This document shows positions 56,709-64,000 of a DNA stretch of 64,000 bases, piece by piece. Under the pieces are notes generated by a model. It did no database searches. It was not told the origin of the DNA and was given only the letters and a program-made list of their open reading frames with translations. Position 1 is the stretch's first letter, and every line of letters starts with the position of its first letter. Source of the DNA: Nostoc desertorum CM1-VF14 (GTDB taxonomy: Bacteria; Cyanobacteriota; Cyanobacteriia; Cyanobacteriales; Nostocaceae); NCBI GenBank assembly GCA_019359245.1, contig JAHHHR010000013.1:1-64000 (forward strand). The letters run 5' to 3'. The translations under genes and the position numbers were made by a program.

Positions 56709-57898
56709 TTGACATTAAGCAAAAAAGTAGATTCGGTCTGCAACCAATTCATCAACGTGTTTCGGTTACTTTCAACTATGAGGTTTACTTCACCCAAAAT
56801 TTATTTGAGTTGAAAAATCCCACCTTAGCCCAAGTGATTACAGCAGATGGGGAAACAAAGCCGAAGAAAGTTGTAGCAATAGTAGACGCAGGAGTATTGC
56901 AGCATCAACCTGAATTGGTTAAGCAATTAGTAGCGTATACCAAGTTTTATGCAGAGATAGTAGCGATCGCAGCCGAACCGATGATCATTTCAGGAGGAGA
57001 AGCGGCTAAAAATGATGGCACTTTAGTAGAGCAAATCCAGCAATTGATTGAAGCAGCCGGATTATGTCGCCATTCTTATGTGTTAGCGATCGGTGGCGGG
57101 GCTGTATTGGATTTGGTTGGATATGCTGCTGCAACTGCTCACCGGGGAATTCGTCTAATTCGGATTCCAACAACTGTATTAGCACAAAATGATTCTGGGG
57201 TTGGCGTAAAAAACGGTATCAACGCCTTTGGTAAAAAGAACTTTCTCGGCACATTTGCACCACCTTATGCAGTTGTAAATGATTCTGCCTTTTTGACAAG
57301 CTTAGACGATCGCGATTGGCGTTCTGGAATCGCAGAAGCCGTGAAAGTGGCGCTGATTAAAGATGCTAACTTTTTTGATTATATCCACTCTCACACCACA
57401 GCCCTGGTGCGGCGTGACATGGATACCATGCAACAAGTTATTTATCGTTGCGCCCAATTGCACCTAGAACATATTGCCAATAGCGGCGATCCTTTTGAAA
57501 TGGGTTCGTCTCGTCCTTTAGATTTTGGACATTGGGCGGCTCATAAATTAGAGCATTTGACAAATTATCGCTTACGTCATGGTGAAGCAGTTGCGATCGG
57601 TATCGCTTTGGATAGCACCTATTCTTATTTAGTAGGATTGCTGGATTGTTCAGAATGGCAACGGATATTAAGTACTTTATCAGCGTTGGGTTTCACTTTG
57701 TATGTGCCAGAACTGGTTGAGAAGTTATCACAACTAGAACATCCTCATTGTCTATTCCGGGGTTTAACCGAGTTCCGCGAACACTTGGGTGGAGAATTGA
57801 CTTTAACGTTGCTACAACGCATTGGAAGAGCGATTGAAGTTCACAAGGTGGATTTGTTATTGTACAGGCAAGCAATCTCGCTGTTGCGCGAGTTTTAG
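56702..57898 (+). CDS. aroB: 3-dehydroquinate synthase-like sugar-phosphate cyclase
   Basis: This 398-aa protein is of the AroB superfamily: NAD-binding 'AIGGGAVLDLVGYAAATAHRG' in two parts, 'IPTTVLAQNDSGVGVKNGIN' where true AroB has 'GGKTG', and the metal ligands Glu ('GIAEAVKVALIK'), His ('DFGHWAAHKLE') and His ('RHGEAVAIG'). Known members make 3-dehydroquinate from DAHP; the changed 'GVKN' segment and longer N-terminus set this one apart, nearer EboD-type proteins. It could boost the shikimate pathway for scytonemin or make a related carbocycle. It overlaps dsbA. Confidence 0.82.
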   Translation: MVVDIKQKSRFGLQPIHQRVSVTFNYEVYFTQNLFELKNPTLAQVITADGETKPKKVVAIVDAGVLQHQPELVKQLVAYTKFYAEIVAIAAEPMIISGGEAAKNDGTLVEQIQQLIEAAGLCRHSYVLAIGGGAVLDLVGYAAATAHRGIRLIRIPTTVLAQNDSGVGVKNGINAFGKKNFLGTFAPPYAVVNDSAFLTSLDDRDWRSGIAEAVKVALIKDANFFDYIHSHTTALVRRDMDTMQQVIYRCAQLHLEHIANSGDPFEMGSSRPLDFGHWAAHKLEHLTNYRLRHGEAVAIGIALDSTYSYLVGLLDCSEWQRILSTLSALGFTLYVPELVEKLSQLEHPHCLFRGLTEFREHLGGELTLTLLQRIGRAIEVHKVDLLLYRQAISLLREF

Positions 57899-58349
57899 GA
57901 TTCTTTTTCGTGGCAAGTGAGGGGTGAATTTTAAATGCATAGGCGCTTCTCTACGAGACGCTACGCGTAGCTTGCTTCCCCGTAGGGGTACGCCTTCCTC
58001 TAAGGTAGTAATGCAGAGATTTGCTACTAACTTGTGAAATAATCTACTACCTTTGAGGGAAGCAAATAACTTTAAACAGCACTATCAGGAAATGTACTAG
58101 AAGAGCAGTATAAAAAGCGAATAAATTGACACCTAATCGAAAAATTATTCAATGTCTTATCTACTTAATATCTAGTAATCTTGAATAAGAAGCAAAAAGT
58201 TTTTCATTACATCTTTTAAAAAGAATATGCAGGTTTAGATAATTTGAATTAAATTAACATCGGATTATCTGGATTTGTTTTGAATTTTAAGATAGTTATC
58301 AATAATGATTAAGGGCTGCTGACTAATAACTCTTCCAGAGAAATTCCCC
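57899..58349. other. Intergenic before trpEG
   Basis: A 451-base gap holds an interspersed repeat ('CTCTACGAGACGCTACGCGT', 57950-57970), then the fourth 48-bp element at 58113, then AT-rich sequence. No leader peptide or trp attenuator is visible. Confidence 0.6.
58113..58160 (+). promoter_or_regulatory. 48-bp element, copy 4 (upstream of trpEG)
   Basis: It begins AAAAGCGAATAAATTGACAC and aligns without gaps to the three copies upstream of scyA, especially copy 3 over 'ATTTGACACC/AATTGACACC'. It is 190 bases before the trpEG start, so trpEG may respond to the same signal as scyA. Confidence 0.65.
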
Positions 58350-60551
58350 ATGATTTTTGATTCGCGTTCCTACAAAACCTTTGGCGGTGTGATTGTTTCT
58401 CGCTCCATCACAGAAGTTAAGATGGACACTGCCCTTGAAGATATTCTGTTCCGCTTAAATTCTCAGCGTGGAGGCTTGCTAAGGAGCAGCTATGAATATC
58501 CAGGTAGATACAAAAGATGGGCGATCGGATTTGTCAATCCACCATTGGAATTGACTACACAGGGAAATGCTTTTACTTTGATAGCGTTAAACGAACGTGG
58601 TCGGGTACTTTTACCATTCCTTTTAGAGCAAGTATCTCAGTCAGAACAACTTGAGAAAGTTACTCTAGATAAGAACCATATCATCGGCTTTGTTAAAGCT
58701 GCGAAAAAATTATTTACTGAAGAAGAGCGCAGTAAACAACCTTCAGCATTTACAGTTGTCCGTGAGATTTTATCCGCTTTTTCTAGTCAAGAAGACGAGC
58801 ATTTAGGATTGTATGGTGCTTTTGGTTATGACTTAGTTTTTCAGTTTGAACCAATTACCCAACGTCTAGAACGTCCTACAGATCAACGTGATTTAGTACT
58901 TTATCTACCTGATGACTTAATAGTTGTTGACTACTATCAGCAACGTGCATTCCGTCTACAATATGAATTTGAAACAGTGCATGGCAGCACTAATAATCTT
59001 CCTCGAACAGGTGAGTCTGTAGATTATCGCGGAAAACATCTTCTCCCCAATCAAACTGCTGACCATAAAGTAGGCGAGTATGCCAAAAAAGTTGAGGGTG
59101 CGCTCGATTATTTCCGCCGAGGCGATTTATTTGAAGTAGTTCCTAGTCAAAACTTTTTTGAGGGATATAAAGAGGAACCTAGCAAACTATTTAATACCTT
59201 AAAAGAAATAAATCCTAGTCCTTATGGGTTTATTTTTAATTTAGGTGGAGAATATCTGATTGGTGCATCTCCAGAAATGTTTGTGCGGGTTGAAGGTAGA
59301 CGGGTAGAAACCTGTCCCATTAGTGGCACTATTAGCCGGGGACAAGATGCTCTTGACGATGCGGTGCAGATTCGTCAGTTACTCAACTCACACAAAGACG
59401 AAGCTGAGTTGACCATGTGTACTGATGTCGATCGCAATGACAAATCCCGAATCTGCGAACCTGGTTCAGTACAAGTGATTGGTCGTCGTCAAATAGAATT
59501 ATACAGCCACCTGATACATACAGTAGATCATGTAGAGGGGACACTGCGATCGCAATTTGATGCCTTAGACGCCTTTCTTTCGCATACATGGGCGGTTACA
59601 GTCACCGGCGCACCCAAAAGAGCCGCAATAGATTTTATTGAACAGCATGAACGTAGCGCCCGACGTTGGTATGGTGGAGCTGTTGGCTATTTAAATTTCA
59701 ATGGGAATTTGAATACTGGATTAATTCTGCGGACAATCCGATTAAAAGACTGCATCGCCGAAGTGCGAGTTGGCGCTACTGTCCTTTATGATTCCATACC
59801 CCAAGCAGAAGAACAAGAAACAATTACCAAAGCTGCTGCTTTATTTGAGACGATTCGCCGTGTAAAAGAAACGAGTCAAAAAATTGATGAATCCAGTTCT
59901 ATAAAATCAACTAAAATCCTTCCAAGTGGGGCAGATGGCAAACGCATCTTACTAATAGATTATGAAGACTCATTTGTTCATACCCTAGCCAATTATATTC
60001 GCCAAACTGGTGCAAATGTTACTACACTGCGTCATGGTTTCTCAGAATCACTATTCGATACAGAACGCCCTGACTTAGTTGTTTTATCTCCTGGCCCTGG
60101 TAGACCAACTGATTTTGGGGTTTCCCAGACAGTCGGCGCTCTTCTTCATCGCAAAATTCCTATTTTCGGAGTTTGTCTGGGACTGCAAGGCATTGTTGAA
60201 GCTTTTGATGGACAATTGGGAGTTCTCAACTATCCCCAACATGGTAAATCCTCACGGATTTTCGTTACCGATTCTAATTCTGTGACCTTCAAAAATTTAC
60301 CACAATCTTTTCCAGTGGGTAGATATCACTCATTATTTGCCCTACCGCAACGTTTGCCAAAAGAACTCAAGGTAACAGCGATTTCTGATGACGACGTAAT
60401 TATGGGCATTGAACATCAGACACTTCCCATCGCCGCCGTTCAGTTTCATCCAGAGTCAATCATGACTCTAGCGGGAGAAGTCGGTCTGGAAATTATTAAA
60501 AATGTTGTACGTGCATATACAACGAAAGAGTCATTAGTCATTGGTCATTAG
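58350..60551 (+). CDS. trpE: Fused anthranilate synthase TrpE-TrpG
   Basis: This 733-aa enzyme makes anthranilate from chorismate and glutamine, the first step of tryptophan synthesis. The TrpE part (about 1-510) has 'GRRVETCPISGTISRGQD', 'DVDRNDKSRICEPGSV' and 'GAPKRAAIDFI'. The glutamine-amidotransferase part (about 530-725) has the nucleophile Cys in 'FGVCLGLQG' and the His-Glu pair in 'AVQFHPESIM'. The TrpE part lacks an obvious LLES-type tryptophan feedback site near the N-terminus, so inhibition may be relaxed. The fused form is typical of secondary-metabolite and Rhizobium-type genes. It belongs to the scytonemin supply set. Confidence 0.93.
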   Translation: MIFDSRSYKTFGGVIVSRSITEVKMDTALEDILFRLNSQRGGLLRSSYEYPGRYKRWAIGFVNPPLELTTQGNAFTLIALNERGRVLLPFLLEQVSQSEQLEKVTLDKNHIIGFVKAAKKLFTEEERSKQPSAFTVVREILSAFSSQEDEHLGLYGAFGYDLVFQFEPITQRLERPTDQRDLVLYLPDDLIVVDYYQQRAFRLQYEFETVHGSTNNLPRTGESVDYRGKHLLPNQTADHKVGEYAKKVEGALDYFRRGDLFEVVPSQNFFEGYKEEPSKLFNTLKEINPSPYGFIFNLGGEYLIGASPEMFVRVEGRRVETCPISGTISRGQDALDDAVQIRQLLNSHKDEAELTMCTDVDRNDKSRICEPGSVQVIGRRQIELYSHLIHTVDHVEGTLRSQFDALDAFLSHTWAVTVTGAPKRAAIDFIEQHERSARRWYGGAVGYLNFNGNLNTGLILRTIRLKDCIAEVRVGATVLYDSIPQAEEQETITKAAALFETIRRVKETSQKIDESSSIKSTKILPSGADGKRILLIDYEDSFVHTLANYIRQTGANVTTLRHGFSESLFDTERPDLVVLSPGPGRPTDFGVSQTVGALLHRKIPIFGVCLGLQGIVEAFDGQLGVLNYPQHGKSSRIFVTDSNSVTFKNLPQSFPVGRYHSLFALPQRLPKELKVTAISDDDVIMGIEHQTLPIAAVQFHPESIMTLAGEVGLEIIKNVVRAYTTKESLVIGH

Positions 60552-60651
60552 TCATTGGGAATTGGGCATTGGGTATTAGTTATTTTCCCCTTGCTCCCCC
60601 TGCTTCCCCTGCTCCCCCTGCTCCCTCACCTCCCTACTCCCCTAGTATTTT

Positions 60652-61485
60652 ATGACTAACCGAGCTGCCCCTCCCCGCCATATTCTTGAAGAAATTGTGT
60701 TGCATAAAAAGCAAGAAGTTGTACAAATGCAGCAAGAACTGCCTTTAGCTTCTTTGCGACAACAGTTAAATGCAGCGCCGACTGTGCGAAATTTCTTGAA
60801 TGCTTTGCAGGAAAATCCTAACCAACCTAGCTTAATTGCCGAGGTAAAAAAAGCATCACCTAGCCGTGGAATTATCCGCGCAGATTTTGATCCGGTAGCT
60901 GTTGCTCAAGCTTATGAACGAGGTGGTGCAGCTTGTTTATCAGTCCTGACTGACCAAAAGTTTTTTCAGGGCGGTTTTGATAATCTGCGGGCTGTGCGAT
61001 CGCAAGTAGCATTACCCCTACTGTGCAAAGAGTTCATTATTGACCCCTATCAAATTTATTTAGCACGGACAGCAGGTGCAGATGCAGTCTTGTTGATTGC
61101 CGCTATTTTATCAGATCAAGAACTCCAAAACTTTTTGCGAGTGATTCACGATTTGGGCATGAATGCACTAGTAGAAGTCCATACTTTGGTTGAACTAGAT
61201 CGAGTGTTAAAGCTTGACGACTTACATTTAGTAGGAATTAACAATCGCAATTTAGAAGATTTTACCCTTGATTTAGGAACAACACAACAACTTTTAGCAC
61301 AGCGCCAACAACAATTACAAAGTTTGGATATCACCGTCGTCAGCGAGTCTGGACTGTATACACCGGCTGATTTATCTCTTGTTGCTGAGGCTGGTGCGCG
61401 TGCCGTTTTGATTGGAGAGTCTTTAGTTAAACAAAGTGATGTAGAACAAGCTGTGCGTACTTTGCTAAAACTTGCGCCTCCTTAA
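60652..61485 (+). CDS. trpC: Indole-3-glycerol-phosphate synthase
   Basis: This 277-aa TIM-barrel enzyme closes the indole ring. Conserved segments include catalytic Lys in '[15 protein letters not shown]' (near 61-75), Lys and Glu in '[13 protein letters not shown]', '[12 protein letters not shown]', '[12 protein letters not shown]', '[10 protein letters not shown]' and '[13 protein letters not shown]'. It is complete. It follows trpEG by 100 bases that contain C-rich heptad-type tandem repeats ('CCCCTGCTCCC', 60590-60640). Confidence 0.94.
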   Translation: MTNRAAPPRHILEEIVLHKKQEVVQMQQELPLASLRQQLNAAPTVRNFLNALQENPNQPSLIAEVKKASPSRGIIRADFDPVAVAQAYERGGAACLSVLTDQKFFQGGFDNLRAVRSQVALPLLCKEFIIDPYQIYLARTAGADAVLLIAAILSDQELQNFLRVIHDLGMNALVEVHTLVELDRVLKLDDLHLVGINNRNLEDFTLDLGTTQQLLAQRQQQLQSLDITVVSESGLYTPADLSLVAEAGARAVLIGESLVKQSDVEQAVRTLLKLAPP

Positions 61486-61751
61486 AAAGGCGTGAATTTG
61501 CGAAAATAGTCTTCCTTGCAGAAGGTGGGTAAAGGGGACTTTTAAGGGGCAAGAGAAAATACTTCTTCCCTTTTCCCTTGCCCCTTAACCCTTTCCTTAT
61601 TCCCTATTTTGCTTTGAGGCAATTGTACGGAGATAAAAGACTCATTCACGAGTATCAAAGACTCAATGACAAAAAATTTAGGGTGAACATCGCTAATTGC
61701 TAAATGTTGATTCTTCCAGAACTATTAACTAATCATTAACTATTTTTCAGA

Positions 61752-62585
61752 ATGACTTCTATCTCCGATTCATTTCAAACTTTACGCGATCGCCAACAGT
61801 GTGCTTTAATTCCCTTTATCACAGCAGGCGATCCTGACTTAGAAACCACTGCCCAGGCTTTACGTATCTTAGATCGCAATGGTGCAGACTTCATCGAGTT
61901 GGGTGTTCCCTACTCCGACCCTCTAGCAGATGGGCCTGTAATTCAAGCAGCAGCAACCCGCGCTTTGCAAAAAGGCACGAAATTAGAGCAAGTGCTAGAG
62001 ATGCTACAGGTGGTGAGTCCTAACCTGAAAGCACCGATAATTCTATTTACTTATTACAATCCCATTTTACACCGAGGTATTAAACCATTTTTAAAAAAAA
62101 TTGCTGCTGCTGGCGTGCGAGGGCTAGTAGTACCAGATTTACCCTTAGAAGAGGCAGAAGAATTAATCCAAACTGCTGCATCTTTCGGAATTGAGGTAAT
62201 TTTACTTGTAGCTCCTACCAGTTCTAAAGATAGAATTGAAGCGATCGCTCATCAATCTCAGGGTTTTATCTACCTAGTGAGCGTTACAGGTGTTACAGGT
62301 GTCCGCGCTCAAATCCAAGACCGCGTAAAAGATTTAATTACCGATTTGCGGAACGTCACCGATAAACCCATCGGCGTTGGTTTTGGTATTTCAGGGCCAG
62401 AACAAGCACATCAAGTAAAAGAATGGGGTGCAGATGCAGTGATTGTTGGTAGTGCCTTCGTTAAAAGGTTAGCTGAAGGTAGCCCAACTGAAGGACTGCA
62501 AGCTGTGGAACAACTCTGTCGAGAACTTAAAACAGCCATTACAGAAAGTCTGCGTGAAAGTCCATCTCTTCAAGAGGTGAGATAA
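61752..62585 (+). CDS. trpA: Tryptophan synthase alpha subunit
   Basis: This 277-aa TIM-barrel subunit cleaves indole-3-glycerol phosphate to indole. It has catalytic Glu and Asp in '[19 protein letters not shown]' (about 48-66), the phosphate loop '[13 protein letters not shown]' and '[10 protein letters not shown]'. The beta subunit should follow beyond the tyrosinase if the order matches Nostoc punctiforme. It is 266 bases after trpC. Confidence 0.95.
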   Translation: MTSISDSFQTLRDRQQCALIPFITAGDPDLETTAQALRILDRNGADFIELGVPYSDPLADGPVIQAAATRALQKGTKLEQVLEMLQVVSPNLKAPIILFTYYNPILHRGIKPFLKKIAAAGVRGLVVPDLPLEEAEELIQTAASFGIEVILLVAPTSSKDRIEAIAHQSQGFIYLVSVTGVTGVRAQIQDRVKDLITDLRNVTDKPIGVGFGISGPEQAHQVKEWGADAVIVGSAFVKRLAEGSPTEGLQAVEQLCRELKTAITESLRESPSLQEVR

Positions 62586-62637
62586 ATCCATCCGCAGACT
62601 TAGGGTGTACACACAAGTCGAATTACCCCCCTTAATC

Positions 62638-62740
62638 CCCCCTTGTAAAGGGGGGAGACCGGAAATCTAGTTCCCTCCCCTTTACAAGGGGAGACCGAAA
62701 ATCTAGTTCCCTCCCCTTTATAAGGGGAGGGTTAGGGTGG
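62638..62740 (+). repeat. 36-bp tandem repeat with hairpins after trpA
   Basis: Two 36-bp units begin 'GAGACCGGAAATCTAGTTCC' (62655) and 'GAGACCGAAAATCTAGTTCC' (62691). CCCCCCTT/AAGGGGGG forms a tight hairpin at about 62637-62655, and the units pair with it. It is a dispersed Nostoc-type repeat and may end or attenuate the trpA transcript. Confidence 0.7.
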
Positions 62741-62827
62741 GGTAAAACCAGGCGAGTAAAATATTTCAGACTTGTGTATACACCTAGCGCCCCTCTGCTC
62801 CCCTGCCCCTCTGCTTCCATTAAGACA

Positions 62828-64000
62828 ATGAAACACCTGCTGAAATCTGTCAAAATATTAATTTATAGCGTACTTCTAGTTACCGCCTGTGCGCTTACAG
62901 TCTTCGCCCACGATCGCATTGACCACAAACAATACAAATACCATTGGAATCACAATGTTGGACAATACGCTCGCATAGCTGTAAGAAAGAACGTAACTGG
63001 CCTGACATCAGCAGAGAAAACAGCCTTCGTTAAGGCTATCAAAACCTTAAAAACTACAATTCCCGCAGGTAGCAAGCTCAGTATTTACGACCAATTCGTT
63101 GCTATACATATAGGGGCAACACGCTTAATTCATAATCATAAAGGGCATTCCAATGGTTCCGTTCAGGAACTTGCTCATGAAAATGCCGCATTTTTCCCTT
63201 GGCATCGAGAATATATCCGCAGATTTGAACAAGCTCTGCAAGCAGTAGACCCAACTGTTACTCTGCCATACTGGGATTGGACTGACCCCAAAGCACTTGA
63301 TGTAATTTTTAACGATGACTTTCTTGGTTCTAACGGTCAAGGAGTAACCATCAAAATTCCAAATCAGGGAAGTTTTACAGGGGGATCTGTAAAATCTGGA
63401 GCTTTTGCTGCTGCAAATGGCTGGGTTATGAATCCAGTATTAAACATTGACCAAGATACCGGAACATCATTAGGCACATCACTTGTCCGCTTTCTACAAG
63501 CACCTCCTGCGAGTGATTACCCTGTGCCCAAAAAAGATGTTGAGCGTGCCCTGAGTCTTAATAACTATTCTCTATTTCGCCCCGCTTTGGAAGGATTTAT
63601 CTCTGTAGATGAGCAGGGTAAAGTCACCCCAGGAGGATTCCTACACAACTACATTCATGGTTTCGTAGGTGGGGTACAGATAGACGCAAGCACAAGACCC
63701 GTAAAGTTTAAGGGTCTGGGTACCATGAGCAATATACCAAGTTCGCCATACGACCCAGTATTTTGGTTGAATCATGCGAACGCAGACCGCCTCTGGGCTG
63801 AATGGCAAGAGAACGGCCATCAAGGTAGCGATTTTTATCCTGCTAATGGTCAGGCTTACGGACACAACCTTAAAGACCTAATGTGGCCTTGGGACGGTGG
63901 TATGTCTACCCCCAAAGCTACGGCATTAGGAGATTTACTATCCTTATTACCAAATTTTGACTCTAAGGATTTGGTGCGCCCTATAGACGTTTTGAATCAT
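62828..64000 (+). CDS. tyrP: Tyrosinase (type 3 copper protein), cut by window end
   Basis: The open frame from ATG 62828 runs 391 codons to the window edge without a stop, so the 3' end is missing. A signal sequence is present ('KILIYSVLLVTACALTVFAH', possible lipobox VTAC). The CuA site has His residues in 'VAIHIGATRLIH' and the paired 'HENAAFFPWHREYIRRFE'. The CuB site has 'LHNYIHGFVGG' and 'YDPVFWLNHANADRLWAEWQ'. Type 3 copper enzymes oxidise phenols; in the scytonemin cluster of Nostoc punctiforme this gene is suggested to act in late oxidation or dimerisation. It is exported, matching ScyD-F. Confidence 0.93.
   Translation, partial: MKHLLKSVKILIYSVLLVTACALTVFAHDRIDHKQYKYHWNHNVGQYARIAVRKNVTGLTSAEKTAFVKAIKTLKTTIPAGSKLSIYDQFVAIHIGATRLIHNHKGHSNGSVQELAHENAAFFPWHREYIRRFEQALQAVDPTVTLPYWDWTDPKALDVIFNDDFLGSNGQGVTIKIPNQGSFTGGSVKSGAFAAANGWVMNPVLNIDQDTGTSLGTSLVRFLQAPPASDYPVPKKDVERALSLNNYSLFRPALEGFISVDEQGKVTPGGFLHNYIHGFVGGVQIDASTRPVKFKGLGTMSNIPSSPYDPVFWLNHANADRLWAEWQENGHQGSDFYPANGQAYGHNLKDLMWPWDGGMSTPKATALGDLLSLLPNFDSKDLVRPIDVLNH

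Noticed and set aside
62638..62740. C/G-rich repeats considered as a CRISPR array
   Set aside because: Only two 36-bp units, directly adjoining without spacers, and no cas genes nearby.

Overview
This window comes from a filamentous, heterocyst-type cyanobacterium close to Nostoc. The evidence is the many GCGATCGC (HIP1) octamers, the interspersed short repeats, a small RG-D-GR peptide gene behind a TCCGGA promoter typical of heterocyst-differentiation genes, and a scytonemin (UV sunscreen) gene cluster in the order known from Nostoc punctiforme.

Layout. (1) 1-5455 holds a dead ABC-2 drug-efflux operon on the minus strand: membrane-fusion protein, ATPase and two permeases. It carries frameshifts, a nonsense codon, deletions and an exact IS4-type insertion (1900-3312, 18-bp inverted repeats, 9-bp target duplication). 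Its divergent TetR repressor and a perfect 25-bp palindromic operator are intact. (2) 5766-9047 is a large LRR-Roc-COR-TIR protein with about twelve near-identical 23-residue repeats. (3) 9048-11895 is repeat-rich and gene-poor, with a PatX-like peptide gene and two related small proteins of unknown function, one broken by an in-frame stop and one short. (4) 11896-22805 is a same-strand block: an AraC-type response regulator, DAHP synthase, phenylalanine ammonia-lyase, acyl-CoA ligase, a FeeM/GNAT-like acyltransferase, a haem-oxygenase-like diiron oxidase, a MAPEG protein, an O-methyltransferase and an RTX protein. I read it as an undescribed phenylpropanoid pathway, probably making an N-cinnamoyl amino-acid derivative. 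(5) 22806-33628 is looser: two short-chain dehydrogenase remnants, secreted proteins, a lactate/malate-dehydrogenase-like enzyme with an odd specificity residue, an acyl-CoA dehydrogenase and a diguanylate-cyclase response regulator behind an Hpt remnant. (6) 33629-40126 has an ethylene-receptor-like kinase with a hybrid response-regulator kinase, a divergent ArgJ homologue and an AAA+ ATPase. (7) 40194-64000 is the scytonemin region: a minus-strand sensor kinase and AraC-type regulator, then scyABCDEF, a glycosyltransferase, tyrA, dsbA, an aroB homologue, trpEG, trpC, trpA and a tyrosinase cut by the window end.

How it works together. The scytonemin genes carry their own aromatic amino-acid supply. 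ScyB deaminates tryptophan, ScyA couples the indole-pyruvate with hydroxyphenylpyruvate, ScyC cyclises the product, and the exported beta-propeller proteins ScyD/E/F plus tyrosinase and DsbA-like protein plausibly act later. ScyD, E and F all end in PEP-CTERM sorting signals. A gap-free 48-bp sequence occurs three times upstream of scyA and once upstream of trpEG; I propose it as a shared regulatory element. The regulators of regions 4 and 7 are paralogues, so two aromatic-metabolite clusters about 30 kb apart may have related control.
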